Below are positions 56,941 to 64,000 of a stretch of 64,000 nt of DNA, piece by piece (within the stretch, counting starts at the first letter, position 1; the number at the start of each line of letters is the position of its first letter). This stretch comes from Sphingobacteriales bacterium (lineage in GTDB: Bacteria; Bacteroidota; Bacteroidia; Chitinophagales; UBA2359), in contig JADJJT010000001.1 of the NCBI GenBank assembly GCA_016706405.1, positions 995,501-1,059,500 of the forward strand, written 5' to 3'. Under the pieces are notes generated by a model, which had not been told where the DNA came from, did no database searches, and was given only the letters and a program-made list of their open reading frames with translations. Position numbers and translations under genes: made by a program.

Positions 56941-59931
56941 ATGAACTCTCTTCGCCACATAGCGATGGCTTTTGCCCTTGTTTTGCTTGCAGGTTTTGCC
57001 CTACAAGCGCAAGATGGCAAACTAAAAAAGGCCAACGAACTGTACGACGGCTATTCGTTTCCCGAAGCTGCCGAGGCGTACAAGAAAATTTTGTCGAAAG
57101 AAGACCTGCCCGAAGCAAAAATTAAATTAGCCGAATGTTACCGGCTGATGAATATGCCCGTTGAGGCCGAATATTGGTACGAACAAGTTGTACAATTAGC
57201 CGAAGCCGAACCCATTCACCGCTACCATTACGGCATGATGCTAAAATCTAACAACAAATTTGAAGAAGCAAAACAGGCTTTCATTGAATACGCTCAATTG
57301 GTGCCTACCGACACCCGCGGCATCAGGCAGGTTGAGGCTTGCGACCAATTTAATTACTTTATGACCGACCCCGGCATTTATAATATTACCCTAACCAATA
57401 TCAACTCGGCCCAAGCCGATTTTGGCCCCGCTTTTTACAAAGAAGGCATTGTATATGCCAGCGAAACGGGGGTAAGGTTTAATGTTGAATATAATTGGCG
57501 CGAACGCCCATTTTTAGACTTGTTTTATGCGCAATTAGAAAACCAAGAAAACCCCGCCGAATTTAAAAAAGGCGAAAATTTTAAAGGCCAAGTAAATACC
57601 TGGGTACACGAGGGAACGGTAACTTTTACCGAAGATGGTCAAACAATGTACTTTTGCCGCAATAATTTTGAAAAAGGTAAATTAGGTTACGACAAAGTTG
57701 GCGGCGATGTAGGTTACAACGTAAAAGATGCCATGAAAACCGTAAAACTTCAAATTTTTGAGTCAAAACTTAAAGGCGAAAAATGGGAAGAAGTAAAAGG
57801 TTTGCCCTTTAACAGCGACCAATACTCGGTAGGGCACCCCGCCCTTAGCCCCGACGGACAGGCTTTGTACTTTATATCGGATATGCCAGGTGGTTATGGC
57901 ATGACCGATGTTTACGTAGCATATAAAAATGGCGATAGCTGGGGCACACCCGAAAACCTTGGTCCGGAAATTAATACCGAAGGCCGCGAAATGTTTCCTT
58001 TTATAAGTGCCGATGGCGCCTTGTACTTCTCGTCAGATGCTTTGCCCGGATTAGGTGGCCTCGATATTTTTTCGACTAAATTACAACCCGATGGCACTTG
58101 GAGTGCAGCCGAAAATTTGCGCTACCCCGTAAATACAAACAGCGACGATTTTGCATTCATTATCAATAAAGAAAATGAGCGCGGTTATTTTTCATCGAAC
58201 CGCCCTGGCGGCGCTGGCGACGACGACATTTATACCTTTACCCGACTTAGTAATATTATGACGGGTATTGTGGTAGATTGCGAAACCGGCGACCTTATTA
58301 ACGGCGCCTTAGTAAAATTAATGGAAGGCGAAAAAATTATGCAAAAAGCCAAAACACAGGCAAATGGCATGTTTACCTTTCCGCTTCAGCCCGGCAAAAG
58401 CTATACTGTTGTAGCCACTAAAGCCGGATACGATGAAGGCAAAGAAGAGATTAAAGTAGATACCAAAGGCCGCCAAATTGAACTAAAAATACCAATTTGC
58501 CCCGAAGGCGCAGGTAAAAACTGTATCATTGTGGGTAAAGTTTTTGACAAAGAAACTAAAGAGCCTGTTGATAAAGCAACTGTTAAACTTGTAAATTCAA
58601 AAACCAACGACGAGCTAACATTTGTAACCGGAGCCGACGGCACCTATACTTTTAATGTCGAATCGGAAACTGACTACACCGTGTATGCCCAAAAAGACAA
58701 ATATTTTACCGTTACCAAAACCGTTAGCACCATAGGCAAAAAATGTAGTGCAAAAGACCCAATTACAGTTGAAGATATTGAAATTACTAAAATGCCACCG
58801 GTAGTACCCGACCCAAATTCTCCGGATGGTACAAAACAAACCCCCGATGGAACTAAATACATTCCAATTGATGGTAGTAGCCTACCTCCAATTATTGATA
58901 ACGGCCAATATAACCCAATTTTAGGCGACGCCTTAAACCATATTTATTATGATTTTGACAAACACTATATTCGCAAAGATGCCCGCCCCGAATTAGACAA
59001 AGTAGTGAAATTTATGTATGACAATCCCGCCTTAGTAGTTGAACTTAGGGCACATACTGACTCGCGTGGCTCGCATGAGTATAATCAAGCCCTTTCAGAC
59101 CGCCGCGCAGCCTCAGCACGGTCATATATTACTAAACGAGGTATTTCTAACGATAGACTAAACTCGCAAGGCTACGGCGAAACCCAGCTAACCAACGAAT
59201 GTGCTGACGGCGTAAACTGCAATAACGCTAAACACCAAGATAATCGTCGCACCGAGTTTGTATTATTAGGCGTAGTTCCTGGATTACAAGGCAATATGAG
59301 TGTGCCAAGGTATTACTACGAAACCGACAAACATCGAGGCAAAAACTACTATAAAAATGGCAATGGTAGTTACAGCGGTGGTGAAACTGGCTACAATGAA
59401 AGCAATAGCAGTTCTTCGTCCTACACATCATCATCAACATCATCACCATCAGGCAACATTACTTATTCAAGTGGCTCAACTTATTACGATAATAGCAGCA
59501 TGAACACTGGCAGCACTTATTCATCCGGAAGCAGCTATAGCTCAGAGGCAACTACGGGCAATTATACCGGAAACACAGGTACTACCTCCTCTGGAAATTT
59601 GTTTTACCAAGGCAGCACTGGTAGCGGCAAAACTTTAGATTGTTGCTATACCCCCGCTACAGGTGGCTACTCTTCAGGGCCAGCAACTTCTGGAATAGAA
59701 TACAAAATACAACTTGATGTTCAAAGTTCGCCAAATATGGGCAATTACAGCACACTTAGCGACTTAGGCACTCTTATAGCTGAACCCGGCGCTAACGGCA
59801 TGCAACGTGTTATGCTTAGTGGTTATAAATCGCAAGCCGATGTTGAGGCCGCACTTATGCAGGTTCATAGCCGCGAATTTAAAGATGCCTTTATTGCTAC
59901 CTACCAAAATGGTATGCGCGTTGGACAATAA
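56941..59931 (+). CDS. PorE-like OmpA-family protein with added SPOR-like C-terminus
   Basis: 996 residues from the ATG at 56941 (MNSLRHIAMAFALVLLAGFA; signal peptide ends near ALQAQ). Order of domains: TPR ~25-120; PD40-type beta-propeller ~145-435 (SPDGQALYFISDMPGGYGM, SADGALYFSSDALPGLGG); carboxypeptidase-regulatory-like domains ~440-515 and 525-610; OmpA peptidoglycan-binding domain ~661-770 (YYDFDKHYIRKDARPELDK, RAHTDSRGSHEYNQALSDRR). TPR-propeller-CRD-OmpA is the layout of PorE, the T9SS peptidoglycan anchor. A Ser/Thr/Gly-rich linker (~800-900) and a SPOR-like domain (~920-996, EYKIQLDV...AFIATYQNGMRVG) follow, which is unusual. Confidence 0.85.
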   Translation: MNSLRHIAMAFALVLLAGFALQAQDGKLKKANELYDGYSFPEAAEAYKKILSKEDLPEAKIKLAECYRLMNMPVEAEYWYEQVVQLAEAEPIHRYHYGMMLKSNNKFEEAKQAFIEYAQLVPTDTRGIRQVEACDQFNYFMTDPGIYNITLTNINSAQADFGPAFYKEGIVYASETGVRFNVEYNWRERPFLDLFYAQLENQENPAEFKKGENFKGQVNTWVHEGTVTFTEDGQTMYFCRNNFEKGKLGYDKVGGDVGYNVKDAMKTVKLQIFESKLKGEKWEEVKGLPFNSDQYSVGHPALSPDGQALYFISDMPGGYGMTDVYVAYKNGDSWGTPENLGPEINTEGREMFPFISADGALYFSSDALPGLGGLDIFSTKLQPDGTWSAAENLRYPVNTNSDDFAFIINKENERGYFSSNRPGGAGDDDIYTFTRLSNIMTGIVVDCETGDLINGALVKLMEGEKIMQKAKTQANGMFTFPLQPGKSYTVVATKAGYDEGKEEIKVDTKGRQIELKIPICPEGAGKNCIIVGKVFDKETKEPVDKATVKLVNSKTNDELTFVTGADGTYTFNVESETDYTVYAQKDKYFTVTKTVSTIGKKCSAKDPITVEDIEITKMPPVVPDPNSPDGTKQTPDGTKYIPIDGSSLPPIIDNGQYNPILGDALNHIYYDFDKHYIRKDARPELDKVVKFMYDNPALVVELRAHTDSRGSHEYNQALSDRRAASARSYITKRGISNDRLNSQGYGETQLTNECADGVNCNNAKHQDNRRTEFVLLGVVPGLQGNMSVPRYYYETDKHRGKNYYKNGNGSYSGGETGYNESNSSSSSYTSSSTSSPSGNITYSSGSTYYDNSSMNTGSTYSSGSSYSSEATTGNYTGNTGTTSSGNLFYQGSTGSGKTLDCCYTPATGGYSSGPATSGIEYKIQLDVQSSPNMGNYSTLSDLGTLIAEPGANGMQRVMLSGYKSQADVEAALMQVHSREFKDAFIATYQNGMRVGQ

Positions 59932-59993
59932 ACAAACTAAACCATTTTTATTGATTACAAATTAGATATTTATATTATTTACCCCCAATAGAC

Positions 59994-60025
59994 CCATCCG
60001 GATAAGATATCCGGATGGTTTTTTA
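59994..60025 (+). terminator. intrinsic terminator with TCCGGA stems
   Basis: 10-bp perfect stem CCATCCGGAT (59994-60003) with ATCCGGATGG (60009-60018), 5-base loop, then TTTTTT. 63 bp after the PorE-like gene. Confidence 0.85.
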
Positions 60026-60085
60026 TTTATTGGCACTTGAATTAGAGCAAATCAAACATTATCAACTAAATAAATAATTAAAAAC

Positions 60086-60559
60086 ATGAACATTCAGAAA
60101 ATTACACCGTGTTTGTGGGTCGAAAAAGATGCCAAGGCAGTAGCCCAATATTACCTTTCAATTTTTAAAGGCGGCAAATTAAAAGATTACCGCTTATACG
60201 ACAAATTGTCGGATGGACAAGACATGCCCCACGGTAGTTTTGATACCGCAGTAATAGAAATTGCCGGAGTAGAATTTAGTATTTTGGCAGCCGGGCCTTT
60301 GTTTAAATTTAACGAAGCTATTTCATTTGTTGTTAATTGCAAAGACCAGCAAGAAGTGGATTATTACTGGGAAGCCCTTACTGCCAACGGCGGCGAAGAA
60401 GGCCCCTGCGGTTGGTGTAAAGACAAATATGGCTTGTCGTGGCAAGTGGTGCCTGTTGAATACTTCGAGCTTATTAACAGCAACGACCCTATAGTCAGAG
60501 ATAAAGCGCTGCTCAATACATTTGAACAAAAAAAGATAATCCTTGCAGCGCTTAAATAA
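60086..60559 (+). CDS. VOC-superfamily protein (PhnB/glyoxalase-like)
   Basis: 157 residues of the group often labelled 3-demethylubiquinone methyltransferase-like. ITPCLWVEKDAKAVAQYYLS start, EIAGVEFSILAAGP and GGEEGPCGWCKDKYGLSWQV are the conserved stretches. Metal-binding beta-alpha-beta fold, function unknown. The DUF1801 gene follows after 18 bp, so one operon. Confidence 0.85.
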   Translation: MNIQKITPCLWVEKDAKAVAQYYLSIFKGGKLKDYRLYDKLSDGQDMPHGSFDTAVIEIAGVEFSILAAGPLFKFNEAISFVVNCKDQQEVDYYWEALTANGGEEGPCGWCKDKYGLSWQVVPVEYFELINSNDPIVRDKALLNTFEQKKIILAALK

Positions 60560-60577
60560 AAAATACCTACCTAACAA

Positions 60578-60952
60578 ATGGCCAAAACAAACTACCAAAC
60601 CATCAACGATTACCACGAGGTTTTTCCGGCTGAAATTGCCGCGCGCATGCAAACAATCCGCGAAATGGTTCATAAAATTGCCCCTAATGTGCAAGAAATT
60701 ATCAGCTATCAAATACCGGCATTTCAATTACACAACAAGTATAAATTAATTTACTATTGTGCATTTACCAAACATTTAACCTTATCAAGTCCTTGGAGTA
60801 AGGCTTTTTTAAAAGAGTTTGAAGAGCCACTAAAAGCCTATAAAGTTTCGAAGGCGGCAATTCAAATACCACACAACCAAACACTGCCGATTGAGTTGAT
60901 AGAAAAAATTTTGAAATTCAGAAAAGCCGAACTTGAAGCAATGGCAAACTAA
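60578..60952 (+). CDS. DUF1801 (YdhG-like) family protein
   Basis: 124 residues. MQTIREMVHKIAPNVQEIIS, YQIPAF and YCAFTKHLTLSSPWSKAF are the conserved DUF1801 stretches; the C-terminus is charged and helical. Some relatives are frataxin-like iron chaperones, but the role here is unknown. Cotranscribed with the VOC gene, a common pairing in soil and sludge bacteria. Confidence 0.85.
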   Translation: MAKTNYQTINDYHEVFPAEIAARMQTIREMVHKIAPNVQEIISYQIPAFQLHNKYKLIYYCAFTKHLTLSSPWSKAFLKEFEEPLKAYKVSKAAIQIPHNQTLPIELIEKILKFRKAELEAMAN

Positions 60953-61195
60953 AAACCACCTCAAATTAACGAATTTATATAGTTAGAGTCAATGTTTTTA
61001 CGGCTATATGTTTTGAAAACTAGGGTATCCGGATTAGTTTTTGTACCTTTGTGCGTTTTTTTAATATCCGGAAAATTTTTTAGCTTATTTTTATCCGGAT
61101 AAGCCAATTGACCACCTGCCCGAGATGTAACCTTACTACTTTACCTGCATCGCAAAAGTGTAAATTAAATCAACTCGGCAATTTACAAATACTAT

Positions 61196-62041
61196 ATGAG
61201 CGTAAAAAAACGGATACTTTCCATTTCTCACATGATACTGCCCTACTTGGGCGAAGATACTGCCATTGGGCAAATATCGAGCAAATTACCACTTTTTCTG
61301 TCAGACCAGCAAGGCCATGAATTGCGCGTGCTAACACCCCGATTTGGAGCTATTAACGAGCGCCGACACCGGCTGCACGAGGTTGTACGCCTTTCGGGGA
61401 TTAATATAATTATAAACGAGGATGATTTTCCACTTATAATTAAGGTGGCATCAATGCCAGGATCGCGTTTACAAGTATATTTTTTAGAGAATGAAGATTA
61501 TTACAAACGTCGCGCTGTTTTAACCGATGATGATGGGAATTTTTTTGATGACAATGCCGAGCGTATGATTTTCTTTTGCCGAGGCGTGCTCGAAACAGTG
61601 CGCAAGTTTGGCTGGGCGCCCGATGTAATACACTGCCACGGCTGGATGACAAGCTTAGTGCCCTGGTACGTAAAAACGTTTTATAATAATGTGCCCGTTT
61701 TTTCGAATTCAAAGGTAATATACTCGGTTTACGACAACGAGTTTGAAGGCACTTTAAATCAGGAAAGTTTTAAACTAAAAGCAACCATGAAAGGTGGCAA
61801 CCCGGCCGACCTCGAAGCCTTTGGCAATACAAGTAATAACGATTTGCATAAAGCAGCTATTAACTGGGCCGATGCCGTAGTTACCGCCACTACTAACAGC
61901 CAAATTGATGCCGACTTAGACAATTTTATCAAAAACAAAAAAGATCTGCTTTTTTTAGACCATTACGCCGACGATAATTACTTAGGCGCGTACAAAAACC
62001 TATATCAACAACTTTTTGATTTGGGCGAACAAACGCAATAG
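61196..62041 (+). CDS. glycogen/starch synthase-like protein, N-terminal GT5 domain only
   Basis: 281 residues from an ATG at 61196. Matches only the catalytic N-terminal half of GT5 glycogen synthases: TPRFGAINERRHRLHEVVRL, AERMIFFCRGVLETVRKFGW, PDVIHCHGWMTSLVPWYVKT. The C-terminal nucleotide-sugar half is missing, as is usual for this Bacteroidota subgroup, so true glycogen synthesis is doubtful. It precedes the DUF4270 gene and glmS, a conserved order in the phylum. The 240 bp upstream hold three TCCGGA copies. Confidence 0.8.
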   Translation: MSVKKRILSISHMILPYLGEDTAIGQISSKLPLFLSDQQGHELRVLTPRFGAINERRHRLHEVVRLSGINIIINEDDFPLIIKVASMPGSRLQVYFLENEDYYKRRAVLTDDDGNFFDDNAERMIFFCRGVLETVRKFGWAPDVIHCHGWMTSLVPWYVKTFYNNVPVFSNSKVIYSVYDNEFEGTLNQESFKLKATMKGGNPADLEAFGNTSNNDLHKAAINWADAVVTATTNSQIDADLDNFIKNKKDLLFLDHYADDNYLGAYKNLYQQLFDLGEQTQ

Positions 62042-62291
62042 ATATTAGTTATTAATTGTTGTGTAAAGCAGTTAGCAACCTACTACAAAACATAAAAAAA
62101 TAGGTGCGAGTTTTAACAAAATAATAATAGGCTAACCTTGCAACCAATTTTAAAAAAATCACCTCTTTATTATTTGCTTTTAGTGCAAATTTTTTATCAT
62201 AAATAAGCAGGGCGTTTTAGCCCATATCTATATTTGTATTTTTCTATTGCGATTATAGTAAACTAACTTGTTTGAATTACCCGTTTTTAAT

Positions 62292-63671
62292 ATGAAATTT
62301 GCTTTTTTGCGTTATTTTTGCCTGTTTTTTTTAGGCATTTCAACTATATTTTTTGCAAATAGCTGCGGCGAAACAAGCACATTAGGCCTCGACTTAATTG
62401 AACCCGAACAATACATAGATGCCCTTAAAACCGATACTTTGCAGTTGTGGGTTAATACTATACCCAGCGACTCGTTAATTACCAGCCTCATTAACAACCA
62501 AGAACGCAACTTTTTGCTGGGGGCAATTAACAACGACCCCTATTTTGGCCAATCGGCTGCCCACCTGTACACACAAGTACGGCTAACACAAAATAACTTA
62601 AATTTGCCCAACGATGCCACCTTAGATTCGGTCGTGTTGGTGTTGGCCTATGCCTCCGAAATTCCCTATGGCACAAAATATGCACCAAACACCGTGCGTG
62701 TTTACGAGCTTACCGAACCAATGGATGCCGATACTACGTATTACCAAAATCAAACTTTAGCCCACAATCCAACGCCTTTAACCGAAAAATCAGGTTTTGT
62801 ACATCGTTATACCGACTCATTGGCCATAAACACCGTACTTAAAAACAAAGCCGGAAAAGACTCGGTCGTAACCAAAATAAATGTTGCCCCCCAACTGCGC
62901 TTTACCTTGCCAAACGAAATTGGCGAACGCATAATAAACGAAACCGATACAGCAAAATTTGCCAATAGCGAAGCATTTTCTAAATTTATTAAAGGATTTT
63001 ACTTCGAGGCCGATGCTGCCAACCAAAATATTGCCTATTTTAGCCTGTTCAACCCCCAATCAAGGTTAGTTTTATACTATCACACCAACGGCGTATTTAC
63101 TACCGTTGATTTTCCAATGGGAGCAAATACCGCCGTCTTTAACCACTACGAGCACAATTACTCCGGATACCCCGCCGGCAATGCCCTTGCCCAACCTGCC
63201 CCAAATGGCAACGAACAACTGTTTTTAAAATCAATGGCCGGATTGGGCTTCGAATTAAAAATTCCGAACTTAAATAAATTAGGAAATATTGTGGTAAACA
63301 AAGCCGAGTTAGAAATGTATATCGTTCCGCAAACAAATTATACCTACCAGACCCCAGGCGAGCTTACTTTTACGCCTGTTGATACCTCCGGAAAAGTTAT
63401 AACAAGCTTTGCACGCAATGCCCAACGCAATACCTCCGACACCACTTGGTTAAACATCGCTCCAATTCCTGTTACAAACAGCCGTTATACCTTATTGCTA
63501 ACCGAGTACTTGCAGCAAAAATTAATTGAACCACAAATAACCAACGCTGCCGACCGCTTTTTTATTAACCGGCAGGTTTTACGCGCCGACCGCGTGTTAA
63601 TTGCCGGGCCAAATTATCCAAACCCAGCTTATCGTATGAAATTAAACCTAATTTACACGCCTGTAAAATAA
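62292..63671 (+). CDS. DUF4270 family lipoprotein
   Basis: 459 residues from the ATG at 62292 (MKFAFLRYFCLFFLGI). The signal ends at Cys25 (FANSC), a weak lipobox. The mature part is beta-rich with DUF4270 features (STLGLDLIEPEQYIDALKTD; LLGAINNDPYFGQSAAHLYT). Surface or periplasmic lipoprotein of unknown function that regularly stands between the short glycogen-synthase-like gene and glmS in Bacteroidota. Confidence 0.85.
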   Translation: MKFAFLRYFCLFFLGISTIFFANSCGETSTLGLDLIEPEQYIDALKTDTLQLWVNTIPSDSLITSLINNQERNFLLGAINNDPYFGQSAAHLYTQVRLTQNNLNLPNDATLDSVVLVLAYASEIPYGTKYAPNTVRVYELTEPMDADTTYYQNQTLAHNPTPLTEKSGFVHRYTDSLAINTVLKNKAGKDSVVTKINVAPQLRFTLPNEIGERIINETDTAKFANSEAFSKFIKGFYFEADAANQNIAYFSLFNPQSRLVLYYHTNGVFTTVDFPMGANTAVFNHYEHNYSGYPAGNALAQPAPNGNEQLFLKSMAGLGFELKIPNLNKLGNIVVNKAELEMYIVPQTNYTYQTPGELTFTPVDTSGKVITSFARNAQRNTSDTTWLNIAPIPVTNSRYTLLLTEYLQQKLIEPQITNAADRFFINRQVLRADRVLIAGPNYPNPAYRMKLNLIYTPVK

Positions 63672-63800
63672 ATAATACCCGGCACGTAGTACAAGATAGC
63701 CTAAGCGCAAATCAGTGCTATCCGGAAATAAAAAAATTAGCAGCCTTTACCTAAAAGAAGAACTTTTTGAAAACCTCATCTTACTTTATCAAATAATACT

Positions 63801-64000
63801 ATGTGTGGAATTATTGCCTATATTGGCCCAAAACAAGCCTACCCTATCATTATTAATGGGCTTCGCCGTTTAGAATACCGTGGTTACGACAGCGCAGGCG
63901 TTGCTCTGCTAAATGGCAGTTTACAAATTTACAAACGACAAGGCAAAGTACAAGATTTAGATAATTACGCCGCTCCACTTGCCCCACATGGGCAGGTTGG
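63801..64000 (+). CDS. glmS: glucosamine-6-phosphate synthase, N-terminal part (cut by window edge)
   Basis: 66 residues before the window ends: MCGIIAYIGPKQAYPIIING, LRRLEYRGYDSAGVAL. Cys2 is the glutaminase nucleophile; the enzyme makes glucosamine-6-phosphate from fructose-6-phosphate and glutamine for cell-wall and lipopolysaccharide synthesis. Third gene of the run that begins with the glycogen-synthase-like gene. A TCCGGA lies 75 bp upstream (63721). Confidence 0.95.
   Translation, partial: MCGIIAYIGPKQAYPIIINGLRRLEYRGYDSAGVALLNGSLQIYKRQGKVQDLDNYAAPLAPHGQV

Larger units (their letters stand above)
302..63726. repeat. dispersed palindromic hexamer TCCGGA, about 85 copies
   Basis: Hand scan found about 85 TCCGGA sites across the window (for example 302, 2841, 3902, 6608, 11517, 20244, 27630, 35105, 40160, 47664, 52380, 56103, 63721). 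Composition predicts about nine to ten. About 28 lie between genes. Longer palindromes occur, such as ATTATCCGGATAAT (44541-44554) and TTTATCCGGATAAA (50293-50306). The IS element has none. The count is manual and could be off by a few. Confidence 0.75.

Noticed and set aside
61108..61320. 70-codon frame with CPRCN and a possible zinc ribbon
   Set aside because: Overlaps the start of the glycogen-synthase-like gene in another frame, has only one Cys pair, and lacks a clear promoter or relative.

Overview
The window comes from a member of the Bacteroidota, most likely from the Saprospirales/Chitinophagales side of the phylum. The evidence is: several secreted proteins with C-terminal type IX secretion (T9SS) sorting domains, a Porin_10-type porin, an exbB-exbD-exbD-tonB operon, a TonB-dependent receptor with a carboxypeptidase-like N-terminal domain, a PorE-like OmpA protein, a glycogen-synthase-like/DUF4270/glmS block, and promoters of the TTG-N19/20-TAnnTTTG type used by the Bacteroidota primary sigma factor. 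The DNA looks about 40% G+C. Genes lie on both strands in short operons and nothing resembles a prophage, an integrative element or a CRISPR array. Taxonomy is inferred from gene content only.

Layout. 0-2 kb: start of a DUF1304 membrane protein and CTP synthase (pyrG). 2-6.6 kb: an SGNH-like secreted protein and a reprolysin-like metalloprotease with a T9SS tail. 6.7-9.6 kb: ABC transporter ATPase and permease and a TauE/SafE-family transporter. 9.6-11.3 kb: a phosphatidylcholine-synthase-like gene split by a 925-bp IS5-family element; removing the element and one 3-bp target repeat restores the frame exactly. 11.5-13.1 kb: a structured leader and another T9SS cargo. 13.1-20 kb: methyltransferase, choice-of-anchor-B protein, YkvA-like protein, bifunctional nuclease-like protein, etfA and etfB. 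20-24.2 kb: TPR protein, arginine decarboxylase, LysM protein, secreted unknown. 24.3-27.5 kb: a complete polyhydroxyalkanoate operon (phaE-phaC-phaB, class III synthase). 27.7-35.9 kb: a 2101-residue repeat-built secreted protein and a CxxCH-containing secreted protein. 36-43 kb: RNA methyltransferase, Tat-type class V aminotransferase, tRNA-Pro(GGG), porin, NAD-dependent epimerase, purA. 43.2-46.5 kb: the Ton energy-transduction operon. 47-52.6 kb: rhomboid protease, TonB-dependent receptor, glycosyltransferase, fabI, GNAT protein. 52.7-60 kb: a DUF4175 coiled-coil membrane protein and the PorE-like protein. 60-64 kb: VOC and DUF1801 proteins, glycogen-synthase-like protein, DUF4270 lipoprotein and the start of glmS.

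How it fits together: cargo proteins with T9SS tails would cross the outer membrane by a machinery of which only the PorE-like anchor is visible here; the Ton operon would energise receptors such as the one at 47.9 kb; phaB, phaC and phaE together make and polymerise 3-hydroxyacyl-CoA; etfAB carries electrons from acyl-CoA oxidation.

The strongest unexplained signal is a short palindrome, TCCGGA, seen about 85 times by hand count where base composition predicts about nine or ten. It is denser between genes, is often extended to 12-14-bp palindromes, and forms the stems of at least three terminator hairpins. It resembles HIP1-type iterated palindromes or uptake-signal sequences of other phyla. 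Four apparent one-base deletions (three in the transposase, one in a LysM protein) all lie in short homopolymers, so sequencing error must be considered there.
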